Shown one piece after another: positions 54,314-63,823 of a DNA stretch of 64,000 bases. Under the pieces are notes generated by a model. It did no database searches and had not been told where the DNA came from. It saw only the letters and a program-made list of their open reading frames with translations. Position numbers and translations under genes: made by a program. Origin of the DNA: Hyphomicrobiales bacterium (lineage in GTDB: Bacteria; Pseudomonadota; Alphaproteobacteria; Rhizobiales; Beijerinckiaceae); NCBI GenBank assembly GCA_019075865.1, contig JAGXAN010000001.1, forward strand, positions 1-64,000. Direction: 5' to 3'. The first letter of the stretch is position 1; each line of letters opens with the position of its first letter.

Positions 54314-55285
54314 TCAAATAGACGACTTAAAGTGCCAAATTGCAACCAAGCCGTCAAGTGAACTTGCGCCTAACAAATGCTTGCCGGCTCCGAGCAAGCC
54401 GGAAATCACCGAAACTTGATCCAAGTCATGCGCGGTTGCGCCAATTCCAAGCCAGGAAAGCACGCTCCAGGAAGCTGGCGGGCTATGTTGCAGCACGGGC
54501 AGCGACTTATTGACGCCCTTGCTGACCAGCCAGGCCAGGGCCTCCGGTTCGCCACCAATTGCATCCACCAGTTTGAGGGGCAGGCCCTGCCGCGCGGTAA
54601 ACACCCGGCCATCGTCCACCGCGCCAAGTTCCGCGTCGCTCATGTGACGACGGGTCTGCACCAATTGCTTGAACCAGGCGTAGCTGTCGGCCACCACCGA
54701 CGCCAGCGCCGCCCTGGCAGCGTCGGACGTTGGTTCCATGCCGTTGGGCGCGGCTTTCAGGGGTGAGGATTTGACCTCCTCGACGCTGACACCGACATTA
54801 TTGAGCAATTTGTAAAAATTCGGATATTGGAACAAAACGCCGATCGAGCCGACCAGAGAATTGCCGTAAGCGACGATATGATCGCTGCCAAGCGCGGCGA
54901 TATAGGCGCCAGATGCGGCCAAAGTGCCCACTTCCGCAACCACGGGCTTTTTCACGGCTGCGACACGAATGGCGTCGTAAATCTTCTCGGAGCCAGTGGT
55001 GGTGCCGCCGGGGCTGTCAATGTCGAGAATGATACCAGCGACCTGCGGCGCTTCGGCGGCATCGTGGATCAATTTGATGGTGCTTTCATCGCCCACGATC
55101 AGGCCCTTGATGGCGATACGTGCGATATGTTGGGTTTTTCCGGAGCTGGCCTTGTTGGGAGCGAGGCGCGCGCCAATAATCAGCAGTGCCGACAGGGCCA
55201 GAATCAGGGAGACCAGCCGCCAGAAGGAAACACGTCGGCGGAGTTTGCGACGGTCGACCAATTCATCAGGGCTCGATGGGCTCAT
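54314..55285 (-). CDS. sppA: signal peptide peptidase SppA, short form
   Basis: A 323-residue membrane-anchored serine protease (S49) that degrades cleaved signal peptides. A single transmembrane helix (about 19-42, RLVSLILALSALLIIGA) is followed by the protease domain. It contains DIDSPGGTTTGSEKIYDAI, the presumed nucleophile Ser in TLAASGAYIAALGSD, and SLVGSIGVLFQYPNF. The short single-domain form is normal outside enterobacteria. AGGAG precedes the ATG at 55285; the frame extends upstream without family similarity. Confidence 0.92.
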   Translation of the reverse strand: MSPSSPDELVDRRKLRRRVSFWRLVSLILALSALLIIGARLAPNKASSGKTQHIARIAIKGLIVGDESTIKLIHDAAEAPQVAGIILDIDSPGGTTTGSEKIYDAIRVAAVKKPVVAEVGTLAASGAYIAALGSDHIVAYGNSLVGSIGVLFQYPNFYKLLNNVGVSVEEVKSSPLKAAPNGMEPTSDAARAALASVVADSYAWFKQLVQTRRHMSDAELGAVDDGRVFTARQGLPLKLVDAIGGEPEALAWLVSKGVNKSLPVLQHSPPASWSVLSWLGIGATAHDLDQVSVISGLLGAGKHLLGASSLDGLVAIWHFKSSI

Positions 55286-55357
55286 TCTACACTCCTGCCG
55301 GACATTATTTCGACAGACAGTAACTGGACGACCCGCGCTTGTTTTGCAAGTACGAAC

Positions 55358-55391
55358 GCCCGGCATCGGGACAAAGGTCACGATGCCGGGC
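55358..55391 (-). terminator. hairpin downstream of rpsA
   Basis: Perfect 11-bp arms GCCCGGCATCG (55358-55368) and CGATGCCGGGC (55381-55391) with a 12-base loop, 14 bases after the rpsA stop. The minus-strand flank lacks a clear T tract, so it may act as an mRNA 3' stabiliser or a partial terminator before sppA. Confidence 0.6.
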
Positions 55392-55405
55392 ATTTTCTGG
55401 TTGTA

Positions 55406-57157
55406 TTATTTTTTCTTGGCAGTCTCGCCGTCGCCGCGTGCCTTCAGGGCAGCGCCGAGGATGTCACCCAATGAAGCACCCGAATCGGCGGAACCGTACT
55501 GGGCAATCGCCTCTTTTTCTTCGGCCATTTCCAGAGCCTTGATCGAAACGCTGATCTTCTTGGTGCGGCGATCATAGAGCGTGACGCGGGCGTCCACTTT
55601 TTCGCCAACCGCAAAGCGCTCGGTGCGTTGATCGGCACGGTCGCGGGCAAGGTCGCTGCGCTTGATGAAGCTGGTGAGATCGGTGCCAACAATCTTGACC
55701 TCGATGCCGCCTTCCTTCACGTCGCTGACTTCGCAGGTGACAATGCCATTCTTGCGAATGTCGCTGCCATCTTCAGCCGGGGCCTCTGCACTTGCCTTGG
55801 CACTGCCGCCGGCTTCACCCGAAACCTGCTTGATGCCGAGCGAAATGCGCTCCTTTTCGACGTCAACGTCAAGAACCTGCGCCTTGACGATATCGCCCTT
55901 TTTGTAGTCTTCAATGGCCTGCTCGCCGGATTTCTTCCAGTCGAGGTCGGACAGATGCACCATGCCATCGACATCGCCGTCGAGGCCGACGAACAGGCCG
56001 AATTCGGTCTTGTTCTTGACTTCGCCTTCGATGATCGTGCCCACCGGATATTTCTCGGCAAAGCTTTCCCATGGGTTGGCAAGGGTCTGCTTGAGGCCGA
56101 GCGAAATGCGGCGCTTGCTGGAATCGACTTCCAGAACCTGCACATCGACTTCCTGGCTGGTGGCAACGATCTTGCCCGGATGCACGTTCTTCTTGGTCCA
56201 GGACATTTCGGACACGTGGATCAGGCCTTCGATGCCCGGCTCCAATTCCACAAACGCACCGTAATCGGTGATGTTGGTGACGCGACCATGGAAGCGTGCC
56301 TGAAGCGGATATTTTGCTTCAATGCCCTGCCACGGGTCTTCCAGCAATTGCTTCATGCCAAGCGAGATACGATGCGTATCCTGATTGATCTTGATGATGC
56401 GCACGCGCACGCTCTGGCCGATGTTGAGCACTTCGGTCGGGTGGTTGACGCGGCGCCATGCAATGTCCGTGACATGCAACAGGCCATCAATGCCACCCAG
56501 ATCGACGAATGCGCCGTAATCGGTGATGTTCTTGACGACGCCGTCAATAACGGCACCTTCTTCAAGGTTGGCAACGATTTCGTGGCGCTGTTCGGCGCGG
56601 CTCTCTTCGAGCACGGTGCGGCGCGAGACAACGATATTGCCACGGCGGCGATCCATCTTGAGGATCAGGAACGGCTGCGGCACGCCCATCAGCGGGGCAA
56701 CGTCGCGGATCGGGCGAATATCAACCTGGCTGCGCGGCAAAAATGCCGTTGCACCTTCCAGATCAACGGTGAAGCCACCCTTGACCTGATTGAAGATAAC
56801 GCCTTCCACCTTTTCTTGCTTTTCAAAGGCCTGCTCAAGCTTGACCCAGCTCTCTTCACGACGCGCCTTGTCACGCGATATGACGGCTTCGCCGAGCGCA
56901 TTTTCAACACGCTCGAGATAGACCTCAACCTCGTCACCCACCTTCAGGGCGGGGGCGCCGGGGCTGGCAAATTCCTTGACCGACACGCGGCCTTCGGTCT
57001 TCAGACCGATATCGATGACCGCCATGTCTTTTTCGATGGCGACAACACGACCCTTGACGACCGAACCTTCAAAGGCCTCGTTCTCGCCATAGGTTTCATT
57101 CAGCAAAGCAGCAAAATCATCGCGCGAAGGCGCGCTGGTGGAAGTTTGAACAGACAT
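55406..57157 (-). CDS. rpsA: 30S ribosomal protein S1
   Basis: A 583-residue protein with six S1 RNA-binding domains. Typical repeats include VKNITDYGAFVDLGGIDGLLH and VTNITDYGAFVELEPGIEGLIH, shown here in shortened form as ITDYGAFV. It ends with a KALKARGDGETAKKK-like basic tail. It binds mRNA leaders on the 30S subunit for initiation. AGGAG stands five bases before the ATG at 57157. The upstream cmk gene common in this clade is not adjacent; hpf is divergent instead. Confidence 0.96.
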   Translation of the reverse strand: MSVQTSTSAPSRDDFAALLNETYGENEAFEGSVVKGRVVAIEKDMAVIDIGLKTEGRVSVKEFASPGAPALKVGDEVEVYLERVENALGEAVISRDKARREESWVKLEQAFEKQEKVEGVIFNQVKGGFTVDLEGATAFLPRSQVDIRPIRDVAPLMGVPQPFLILKMDRRRGNIVVSRRTVLEESRAEQRHEIVANLEEGAVIDGVVKNITDYGAFVDLGGIDGLLHVTDIAWRRVNHPTEVLNIGQSVRVRIIKINQDTHRISLGMKQLLEDPWQGIEAKYPLQARFHGRVTNITDYGAFVELEPGIEGLIHVSEMSWTKKNVHPGKIVATSQEVDVQVLEVDSSKRRISLGLKQTLANPWESFAEKYPVGTIIEGEVKNKTEFGLFVGLDGDVDGMVHLSDLDWKKSGEQAIEDYKKGDIVKAQVLDVDVEKERISLGIKQVSGEAGGSAKASAEAPAEDGSDIRKNGIVTCEVSDVKEGGIEVKIVGTDLTSFIKRSDLARDRADQRTERFAVGEKVDARVTLYDRRTKKISVSIKALEMAEEKEAIAQYGSADSGASLGDILGAALKARGDGETAKKK

Positions 57158-57462
57158 TGTATCTCCTGGAAGTGCCCGATTCGGGCTGCGTCGACGGGTT
57201 AGAGTTGATCGGAGGATTATCCGGGTGATATTGCCCGCCATCCGGCTGGGCAACCGCTTGAAGCGGGCCGACGCGACACCACCTGCATAATCCTATTTTC
57301 GCGATGATCGCTAGCAGACATATGCCAGTAAAGCAAGCCGTTTCAGCCCTTGTTCCATCTTCGCCGGAACGGGTTTCGGGCCAGGCTCGTTTCTGTTTCT
57401 GTTGACTTCAAGCCCCGTCAAATCTATCACAAATCAAGAAACAACAAAGTCGGGAGTGTCAC
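57158..57462. other. 305-bp divergent region between rpsA and hpf
   Basis: No gene is seen. It contains the hpf promoter (57402-57430). The rpsA side has the GC-rich inverted repeat CCGCTTGAAGCGG near 57256-57268 but no promoter that I can place with confidence. Confidence 0.6.
57402..57430 (+). promoter_or_regulatory. hpf promoter
   Basis: TTGACT (57402-57407) and TATCAC (57425-57430) are spaced by 17 bp. An inverted repeat TTGAC-N10-GTCAA (57402-57421) overlaps the -35 region. The start codon follows 32 bases after the -10 box, with GGGAG as ribosome site. Confidence 0.6.
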
Positions 57463-58089
57463 ATGGGTCTCAGGATCTCGGGGAAGAATCTCGACATCGG
57501 CAATGCCCTTCGCGAGCATATCAACGAAAAAATCAGCGCTGCTGCAGCCCGCTATTTCGATGGTGCCGTGCAGGGGCACGTCGTTGTCGAACGGGAAGGC
57601 GCGGGTTTTCGCTCCGATTGCGCCCTGCATCTTTCCTCCGGGGCCACCATTGCCGCCGATGGCCGTGGCATGGAGCCTTACGTCGCGTTTGATATGGCAG
57701 CCGAGCGGATTGAAAAGCGCTTGCGCCGCTACAAGAGCCGGCTGAAGGATCACCACGTCAATGGCAGTGAGCCCGCGCCCGCACCCGAACTTCTGGCGGA
57801 GCAGGTCATAGAGACCCCGCACGAGGACGAGGAGAACGACGCGTTCGTGCCGACGATCATTTCTGAATCGCACACGCGCATCAAGGTGTTGACGGTAGCC
57901 AATGCGGTGATGGAACTGGATGTGACCGGTGCCAATGTGACTTTGTTCCGGCATGCCGGGACGGGCCATGTCAACCTCGTCTATCGCCGCCGCGACGGCC
58001 ATATCGGCTGGATTGATCCCACCTCGATCACCGGCAAGGCCGGTCTGGATTCAAGGTTGCCCGTGGATAAGGCCCACAAAAGCATCTGA
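57463..58089 (+). CDS. hpf: ribosome hibernation promoting factor, long form
   Basis: A 208-residue long HPF (YvyD/RaiA family). The N-terminal domain (about 1-105; LRISGKNLDIGNALREHINEK) binds the 30S decoding region. A linker of about 40 residues follows. The C-terminal domain (about 145-205; GANVTLFRHAGTGHVNLVYRR) is the one that drives 100S ribosome dimers. GGGAG is six bases before the ATG. ptsN follows 106 bp downstream; rpoN, usually upstream in alphaproteobacteria, is absent here. Confidence 0.92.
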   Translation: MGLRISGKNLDIGNALREHINEKISAAAARYFDGAVQGHVVVEREGAGFRSDCALHLSSGATIAADGRGMEPYVAFDMAAERIEKRLRRYKSRLKDHHVNGSEPAPAPELLAEQVIETPHEDEENDAFVPTIISESHTRIKVLTVANAVMELDVTGANVTLFRHAGTGHVNLVYRRRDGHIGWIDPTSITGKAGLDSRLPVDKAHKSI

Positions 58090-58195
58090 CATCAATTTCC
58101 GTTTGTGCTATGTGAGCGTTCTGACTTTGCCAAAAAACGGTTATTTTTAGGTGCGGGTTTTCGGGTTCAGGTCCACAAAGAGGAAATGATTTCAG

Positions 58196-58660
58196 ATGTC
58201 ACTTAATGATCTGATCAGGCTTGAGGGCATCCTGCCGCATTTGCAGGCAGCAACGAAAAAGCAGGTCTTGCAGGATTTGAGCGACAAGGCAGCGGCTTTG
58301 TCCGGAATGTCGGCGAGGGAAATTTTTGATGCGCTTTTGCAACGCGAGCGTCTGGGCTCGACCGGGGTCGGCCACGGCATTGCGATCCCGCATGGCAAAA
58401 TCGCGCAGGCCACCTCGATTTTTGGTGTCTTTGCCCGCCTCGACAAGGCCATAGATTTTGACGCGCTCGATGGCGTTCCGGTCGACCTGATTTTTTTGAT
58501 CATTGCGCCGGAATCGGCGGGAGCGGATCATTTGAAGGCTTTGGCACGCATTGCCCGGTTTCTGCGTGAGCCAGCGACCGCCGCCAAACTGAGAGCGGCG
58601 CGCGATGCCGCCACGATTTATGCAATGATGTCGATTGAGCCGACTTCGCACGCGGCCTGA
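58196..58660 (+). CDS. ptsN: nitrogen regulatory EIIA protein PtsN
   Basis: A 154-residue EIIA-Ntr phosphocarrier of the nitrogen PTS. The phosphorylated histidine is His66 in GHGIAIPHGKI. The N-terminal LIRLEGILPHLQAATKKQVL and the C-terminal DHLKALARIARFLRE are family blocks. It regulates potassium transport, nitrogen and stress functions through its phosphorylation state. It is probably transcribed with hpf. Confidence 0.94.
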   Translation: MSLNDLIRLEGILPHLQAATKKQVLQDLSDKAAALSGMSAREIFDALLQRERLGSTGVGHGIAIPHGKIAQATSIFGVFARLDKAIDFDALDGVPVDLIFLIIAPESAGADHLKALARIARFLREPATAAKLRAARDAATIYAMMSIEPTSHAA

Positions 58661-58781
58661 TCTTTTCGTCCCAAAGCGCAGGCTTGGCCGCATAAATCGC
58701 GAGTTTTGCCCGAGAGAATTGCCAAAGAGCCGGGAAATATTGCAGGGCGCAGCCAAGATTGATGAAATGCCCGACCCGGAT

Positions 58782-58815
58782 CCCCCGAAGCCTGTGGGGG
58801 CTTATAGGACTTTTT
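58782..58815 (+). terminator. possible terminator after ptsN
   Basis: CCCCC (58782-58786) can pair with GGGGG (58796-58800), and overlapping AAGCC/GGCTT pairs offer an alternative stem. A TTTTT run follows at 58811-58815, about ten bases after the stem. The spacing to the T run is long, so this is tentative. Confidence 0.35.
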
Positions 58816-58830
58816 GCTTAGCGACTAATC

Positions 58831-58871
58831 GGCCCATATATGACGTAAGTCGAGTGGAAAACAAATGGGCC
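58831..58871. repeat. 7-bp inverted repeat before second HAAT cluster
   Basis: GGCCCAT (58831-58837) and ATGGGCC (58865-58871) flank 27 bases, 82 bp upstream of the Tat-exported binding-protein gene. It could be a leader stem or a bipartite regulator site. Confidence 0.35.
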
Positions 58872-58952
58872 GCAATATAAGTTGCGCCCGTATGCTGAAG
58901 CGATGGTCAAGAAAATCGCGAGCAGGGTAAGACTACGGAGGAAATAATCATC

Positions 58953-60305
58953 ATGGCAAAAAATAGTGACACCAAGAATCTCGGTCTGTCGCGGCGCTCA
59001 CTGCTGAAAAGCGGTGCCCAGCTGGCTGGCGCTGGCCTGTTGCCCGTCGCATTGGCACGCAATGCCTTCGCGGAAACCTATCCGGCCCTTGGCACCTTCC
59101 CGGCTGGTTCTGCCGGTGCTTCGGTATTTGTTGGCCTTACCACCCCGTTGACCGGCACTTATGCGGCCCAGGGTGTTGACGAGCGCAAGGGTTTCGAACT
59201 CGCGATCGAGCATTTGAACGCCGGTCACGCGCTGATGAAGAAATATTCGCCTCTAACCACCAAAGGTGTTCTGGGCAAGCAGGTAACGCTCGGCGTCGCC
59301 GATTCCGAAGCCAAGCCGAACACCGCTGTTCAGGCCCAGACCCGCTTCATCACCGAGAATAAGGCCGTCATGATCGCTGGCTGCGTCAGCTCGGCTGTCG
59401 CCGTAGCGCTCAACAAGCTGTCGATGCGCGAAAAGGTCATCTACCTCCCCGGCATTTCCGGCTCCAACGACACCACCGGCAAGGATTGCGCCCGTTATTC
59501 ATTCCGCGAATGCCACTATGCCTATTCGGCAGCCGCCGCACTCGCACCGGAATTGATCAAGACCTTCGGCAAAAACAAGAAGGTCGCGTTCCTGACCCCC
59601 GACTACACCTATGGCCACTCGGTCACCAGCTCGATGCAGGAATTCCTGAAGCCGGCCGGTTGGACCACGGTCACCGATCAGGTCGCCCCGCTCGGCACGC
59701 CCGATTACAACACCTATCTCCTCAACATTGCCAATAGCGGTGCTGACGTATTGATCAACATCAACTTCGGCAATGATGCGGTCAATTCCATCAAGCAGGC
59801 CAACCAGCTTGGTATCCTGCAGAAGATGAAACTGGTGATGCCCTACATCTCCCCCTTCCTCAGCAAGCAGGCAGGCCCGGAACTGATGGCAGGCGTTTAC
59901 GGCACCACGGAATGGTGGTGGACGCTGTCCCAGACCAACGAAATGGCCAAGATGTTTGTGGATGAATTCAAGGCGAAAAATGGCTACACGCCGGAATGGG
60001 GTGCCCATGCCGGTTATGTGCAGGTTGCGCTTTGGGCCGATGCGGTCGAGCATGCCAAGACCTTCTACCCGCCGGAAGTGATCAAGTCCTATGAATCGGG
60101 TCGCAAATTGACCACCGACATGGGCGAAGTCTCCTGGCGTGCGGAAGATCACCAATTGGTTCGCCCGGTCTATATCGTGAAGGGCAAGGCTGCCAAGGAC
60201 ATGAAGTCCCCCGATGATTATTTCGAAATCATCGAGACCGTGGCCGGTGCTGGCGTGATGCAAAAGCCGGATGCTTTCGGTTGCAAGCTCGGTTCTGCTA
60301 CTTAA
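58953..60305 (+). CDS. HAAT ABC substrate-binding protein with Tat signal
   Basis: A 450-residue type I periplasmic binding protein related to urea/amide-binding members of the HAAT family. The N-terminus has a twin-arginine signal, LSRRSLLKSGAQLAGAGLLP, ending near RNAFA|E. Family blocks are GLTTPLTGTYAAQGVDERKG, DSEAKPNTAVQAQTRFI and TPDYTYGHSVTSSMQEFLK. Tat export suggests folding before transport. GGAGG lies 11 bases before the ATG. It heads a four-gene importer set. Confidence 0.88.
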   Translation: MAKNSDTKNLGLSRRSLLKSGAQLAGAGLLPVALARNAFAETYPALGTFPAGSAGASVFVGLTTPLTGTYAAQGVDERKGFELAIEHLNAGHALMKKYSPLTTKGVLGKQVTLGVADSEAKPNTAVQAQTRFITENKAVMIAGCVSSAVAVALNKLSMREKVIYLPGISGSNDTTGKDCARYSFRECHYAYSAAAALAPELIKTFGKNKKVAFLTPDYTYGHSVTSSMQEFLKPAGWTTVTDQVAPLGTPDYNTYLLNIANSGADVLININFGNDAVNSIKQANQLGILQKMKLVMPYISPFLSKQAGPELMAGVYGTTEWWWTLSQTNEMAKMFVDEFKAKNGYTPEWGAHAGYVQVALWADAVEHAKTFYPPEVIKSYESGRKLTTDMGEVSWRAEDHQLVRPVYIVKGKAAKDMKSPDDYFEIIETVAGAGVMQKPDAFGCKLGSAT

Positions 60306-60338
60306 GATCGTCCTGGTCACTATCTTTGGGGGTTGAGC

Positions 60339-61214
60339 GTGCTTTCCTGGCCTAATTTTGTGTCCCAGCTCTTTAATGGGCTGGCACTGGGTACCTTGCT
60401 GGCTCTGATCAGTTCGGGTCTCACAATCATTTACGGCACGTTGGGTGTGCTCAACCTCGCGCATGGCGCAATGTTCATGATGGGCGGATACGCCGGTTTT
60501 CTGGCCTTCCAGTATACCGGTTCGTTTGTCCTGTCGGTGATCATTGGCTCTTTGACGGTCCTGCTGATCGGTGTTGTCACCGAGCGCCTGATCATCCGTC
60601 ATTTCTATGACCGTCCGCCGGAAGATCAGGTGCTCGTCACCTTTGGTCTGGGCATTGTGTTCGTTGAACTGGTGCGTTTGGGCTTTGGCAGCCTCGCGCG
60701 ACAGGTCAACCCGCCATCATGGGGCGCTGGGGTCGTGCATCTCGGCTTCCTGTTTTATCCCGCCTACCGGCTTGAATTATTGGTGATTATCGCCCTTGCC
60801 CTGGCCGTGCTTTACTACATCCTCTATCGTACCCAGTTGGGCATGATCGTGCGTGCCGGCATCGAGGATGCCGTCATGGTGGACATGCTGGGCATCAATA
60901 TCGACAAGGTGTTTATGCTCGTGTTTGGCATTGGCGCGATGGCGGCAGGGTTTGCCGGCATCATCAATGCACCCGTTCTGGCGCTGACGCCGGACATGGG
61001 CGATGACATCCTCATTGAAACCTTCGTGGTTGTGGTCATTGGCGGCGTCGGATCGTTTCCGGGGGCCATTCTTGGTGGCCTTATTTCAGGCGAGATTCTC
61101 AGCCTGACCTCCATGGTCAATCCGGCCTATTCACAGGTCATGCTGTTTGTGGTCATGACCCTCGTCCTGATGTTGCGGCCGCAAGGGCTGTTGGGAGCGA
61201 AGTCGCGCACATGA
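60339..61214 (+). CDS. HAAT ABC permease (LivH-like)
   Basis: A 291-residue permease with eight or so hydrophobic segments. NGLALGTLLALISSGLTIIYG and VLNLAHGAMFMMGGYAGF are typical LivH sequence; GVGSFPGAILGGLISGEIL is near the C-terminus. The GTG at 60339 is preferred over a TTG at 60333, because GGGGG at 60328-60332 then has a six-base spacing. It overlaps the next gene by 4 bp (ATGA). Confidence 0.9.
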   Translation: MLSWPNFVSQLFNGLALGTLLALISSGLTIIYGTLGVLNLAHGAMFMMGGYAGFLAFQYTGSFVLSVIIGSLTVLLIGVVTERLIIRHFYDRPPEDQVLVTFGLGIVFVELVRLGFGSLARQVNPPSWGAGVVHLGFLFYPAYRLELLVIIALALAVLYYILYRTQLGMIVRAGIEDAVMVDMLGINIDKVFMLVFGIGAMAAGFAGIINAPVLALTPDMGDDILIETFVVVVIGGVGSFPGAILGGLISGEILSLTSMVNPAYSQVMLFVVMTLVLMLRPQGLLGAKSRT

Positions 61215-63025
61215 ACCCCTCAACTCCATCCCACTTCCGGCGCGTCTGGCTGCCGGACCTCATCACCGCATTGGGTCTGGCGCTGGCGCCATTCATACTG
61301 CCGCAACTGGGCTTCGCGCAGGACACGATCAACCGCATCCTCGTGCTTGGCCTGTTTGGCATCGGCTTTGACATTCTGTTTGGCTATACCGGCCTCTTGT
61401 CTTTCGGTCAGGCCGCGTTCTTTGGCACAGGTGGCTTTGTTGCCGCCTATCTGATGACCAACAATATCGTGCCCAATGTCATTGTGTCGCTGCTGATCGG
61501 CACGCTGGCCGGTGCGTTGATCGCGATTCCGGTCGGGCTCATCTCGCTGCGCCGCACCGGCATCTATTTTGCCATGATCACGGTGGCCATTGCCGAAACC
61601 TTTTTCTTTCTGGAAAATTCGCCGCTGGCTTTCCTTACCGGCGGTGAGAATGGCATTTCCGGTGTGCCTTCGCCTTCGCTGGATCTTGGTTTTGTGCACT
61701 TCACGGTCACCGATGGCCGCTCGATGTATGTCTTTCTGGCGGTCTGCTTCCTGATTGGCATGATGATAGCCCGGCGCATCATCATGTCGCCGGTGGGCAC
61801 GATCCTGATGGCCATTCGTGACAACCCGGTGCGCGCCCGCGCTTTGGGTCACGCGGTCGAGAGTTACAAGCTTTTGGCCTTCGTCATCGCCGGTGCTTAT
61901 GCCGGTTTCGCCGGCGGGCTTCTCGGCGTGATGCAGGGCTTCATGCCACCCGACGCCTTTACCTTCGACACGTCTGGCCAATTGGTGCTGCAAACCGTGA
62001 TCGGCGGTAGCGCCACCCTGTTCGGCCCGCTGGTGGGTGCGGCTGTCTGGCTGTATCTGCGCGATTTCCTGCAAGCCACCCTGCATCTGGGTGCGGCCTG
62101 GAAGCTGGTGCTGGGCATCGTGTTCGTGGTTCTCGTCGCCTTCTTGCGTCGCGGCCTTATCGGTGGCGCGCGCGATCTGCTGGCTTATCTGATGCCGCCG
62201 AGCAAAGCGCTCACGGTCTATCCGGCACCGCTGTCGCCGCTGCCGCTGCCGCGCACCCGTGAAGCATTCTCGGGGCCGGTACTTCAAGCCAAGAGCATCA
62301 CCAAGCGCTATGGCGGGCTCTATGCCAATTCGGGCATTGATTTCTCGGTCAATGAGGGTGAATTGCGGGCTGTCATTGGCCCCAATGGCGCTGGCAAGAG
62401 CACGTTCTTCAAGATGCTGACCTGCGAGGTCGCGCCAACTTCCGGTCAAATCCTGTTCCACGGCCGCGACATCACTGGCACGGACGTCACCGATGTCTGC
62501 CAGATGGGCGTCACCAAGAGCTATCAGGTCAACCAGCTTTTCCCCAAGCTCACCGTGCATCACAATCTGATGATTGCGGCGCTGGGTGAAGGGCGCGGCC
62601 GCTTCCGTGCTGACATGACCCGCCGCATCTCGCACGTGCCGGGCGTGGAGGCGCGCATCCACGAAACTTTGAAGCTGATGCATTTGACTGACAAGTCAGA
62701 AACACCGGTCTCCGACCTCGCCTACGGCGAGAAGCGACGGCTGGAAATCGGCTTGGCCCTTGCCACCAACCCGACCGTGCTGCTGCTGGATGAGCCATTG
62801 GCTGGCATGAGCCCGCAAGAGCGTGCCGAGACCGTGGCATTGCTCCGCGATTTGCGGGTGGGTCGCACCCTCATTATCGTTGAACACGACATGGACGCGA
62901 TTTTCGGGTTGGCGGACAAGATCACCGTATTGTGTGAAGGCAAGCTGCTGGCCGAAGGCACGCCGCTGGAAATCAAGAATAATAAGGCAGTTCAGGATGC
63001 ATATCTGGGTGGGGAGTTGGACTAA
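61211..63025 (+). CDS. fused HAAT permease-ATPase (LivM-LivG)
   Basis: A 604-residue fusion. Residues about 1-330 are a LivM-type permease (GLLSFGQAAFFGTGGFVAAY, GIYFAMITVAIAETFFF and the EAA-like loop MAIRDNPVRARALGHAVESY). Residues about 355-604 are a LivG-type ATPase with Walker A GPNGAGKS, signature VSDLAYGEKRRLEIGLAL and Walker B VLLLDEPLAGMSPQE. A Pro-rich linker (APLSPLPLPRTRE) joins them. The fusion forces equal amounts of channel and motor. The stop shares one base with the next start (TAATG). Confidence 0.92.
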   Translation: MNPSTPSHFRRVWLPDLITALGLALAPFILPQLGFAQDTINRILVLGLFGIGFDILFGYTGLLSFGQAAFFGTGGFVAAYLMTNNIVPNVIVSLLIGTLAGALIAIPVGLISLRRTGIYFAMITVAIAETFFFLENSPLAFLTGGENGISGVPSPSLDLGFVHFTVTDGRSMYVFLAVCFLIGMMIARRIIMSPVGTILMAIRDNPVRARALGHAVESYKLLAFVIAGAYAGFAGGLLGVMQGFMPPDAFTFDTSGQLVLQTVIGGSATLFGPLVGAAVWLYLRDFLQATLHLGAAWKLVLGIVFVVLVAFLRRGLIGGARDLLAYLMPPSKALTVYPAPLSPLPLPRTREAFSGPVLQAKSITKRYGGLYANSGIDFSVNEGELRAVIGPNGAGKSTFFKMLTCEVAPTSGQILFHGRDITGTDVTDVCQMGVTKSYQVNQLFPKLTVHHNLMIAALGEGRGRFRADMTRRISHVPGVEARIHETLKLMHLTDKSETPVSDLAYGEKRRLEIGLALATNPTVLLLDEPLAGMSPQERAETVALLRDLRVGRTLIIVEHDMDAIFGLADKITVLCEGKLLAEGTPLEIKNNKAVQDAYLGGELD

Positions 63026-63738
63026 TGGCAACGTCGTCTGACAATCTCCTCGAGGTCGAGGGCCTCAACAGCTATTATGGCGATAGCCATATCCTGTTCG
63101 ATGTGGGCTTGCGCGTCGCGCGTCGCGAAGTCGTGGCCCTGCTGGGACGCAATGGTGCCGGAAAAAGCACCACGCTGAAAAGCCTGATGGGTGTCGTGCA
63201 CCCAAAAACCGGGCGCGTGATCCTGGAAGGCAAGGACATTGCCGGGCAGAAATCGCACGCCATCGCCCGCGCCGGCATGCAGCTTGTGCCCGAAGAACGC
63301 CGCGTTTTTGGTGCGCTCAACGTCGAGGAAAACATCATCCTTGCTGGCCTGACAGCAAATGCCAAATGGCCGTTGGAGCGCATTTATGAAATGTTTCCGC
63401 GCCTGAAGGAGCGCCGCAAGAGCCGTGGCACCGACCTTTCCGGCGGCGAGCAGCAGATGCTGGCCATTGCCCGCGCGCTGGTGCGTGACCCCAAGATCGT
63501 CCTGCTGGATGAGCCGTTTGAGGGTCTGGCACCGATCATCGTGCGCGATCTCGTGCACATATGCCGGAATTTGGCCGCCGATGGCCAGACGATCATCGTG
63601 GTCGAGCAGAACATTGCCGCAGCGCTGACGCTGTCCAGCCGCACTTACATCGTCAATAACGGGCATGTCGTGCACGAAGGCCCCTCGGCTGAATTACGCG
63701 GCAATTCCGAGATTTTGCAGCGTTATCTGGGCGTTTGA
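63025..63738 (+). CDS. HAAT ABC ATPase (LivF-like)
   Basis: A 237-residue ATPase with Walker A GRNGAGKS, signature LSGGEQQMLAIARALVR, Walker B IVLLDEPFEGLAP and the LivF-type C-terminal ILQRYLGV. It pairs with the ATPase half of the fused permease. Last gene of the importer. Confidence 0.93.
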   Translation: MATSSDNLLEVEGLNSYYGDSHILFDVGLRVARREVVALLGRNGAGKSTTLKSLMGVVHPKTGRVILEGKDIAGQKSHAIARAGMQLVPEERRVFGALNVEENIILAGLTANAKWPLERIYEMFPRLKERRKSRGTDLSGGEQQMLAIARALVRDPKIVLLDEPFEGLAPIIVRDLVHICRNLAADGQTIIVVEQNIAAALTLSSRTYIVNNGHVVHEGPSAELRGNSEILQRYLGV

Positions 63739-63823
63739 GGCGGGGGCGGATTAACGGCTTGCCAGCGCCCGCCCACCATAGCACATTCGGAAAGACTGAT
63801 TCGTCCGACCGGAACCTCCAGGT

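Noticed and set aside
55628-57202. A 524-codon plus-strand open frame over rpsA
   Set aside because: Antisense to ribosomal protein S1, whose six domains are unambiguous.
61220-62683. A 487-codon minus-strand open frame over the permease-ATPase fusion
   Set aside because: Antisense shadow with low-complexity His/Gln/Arg content.
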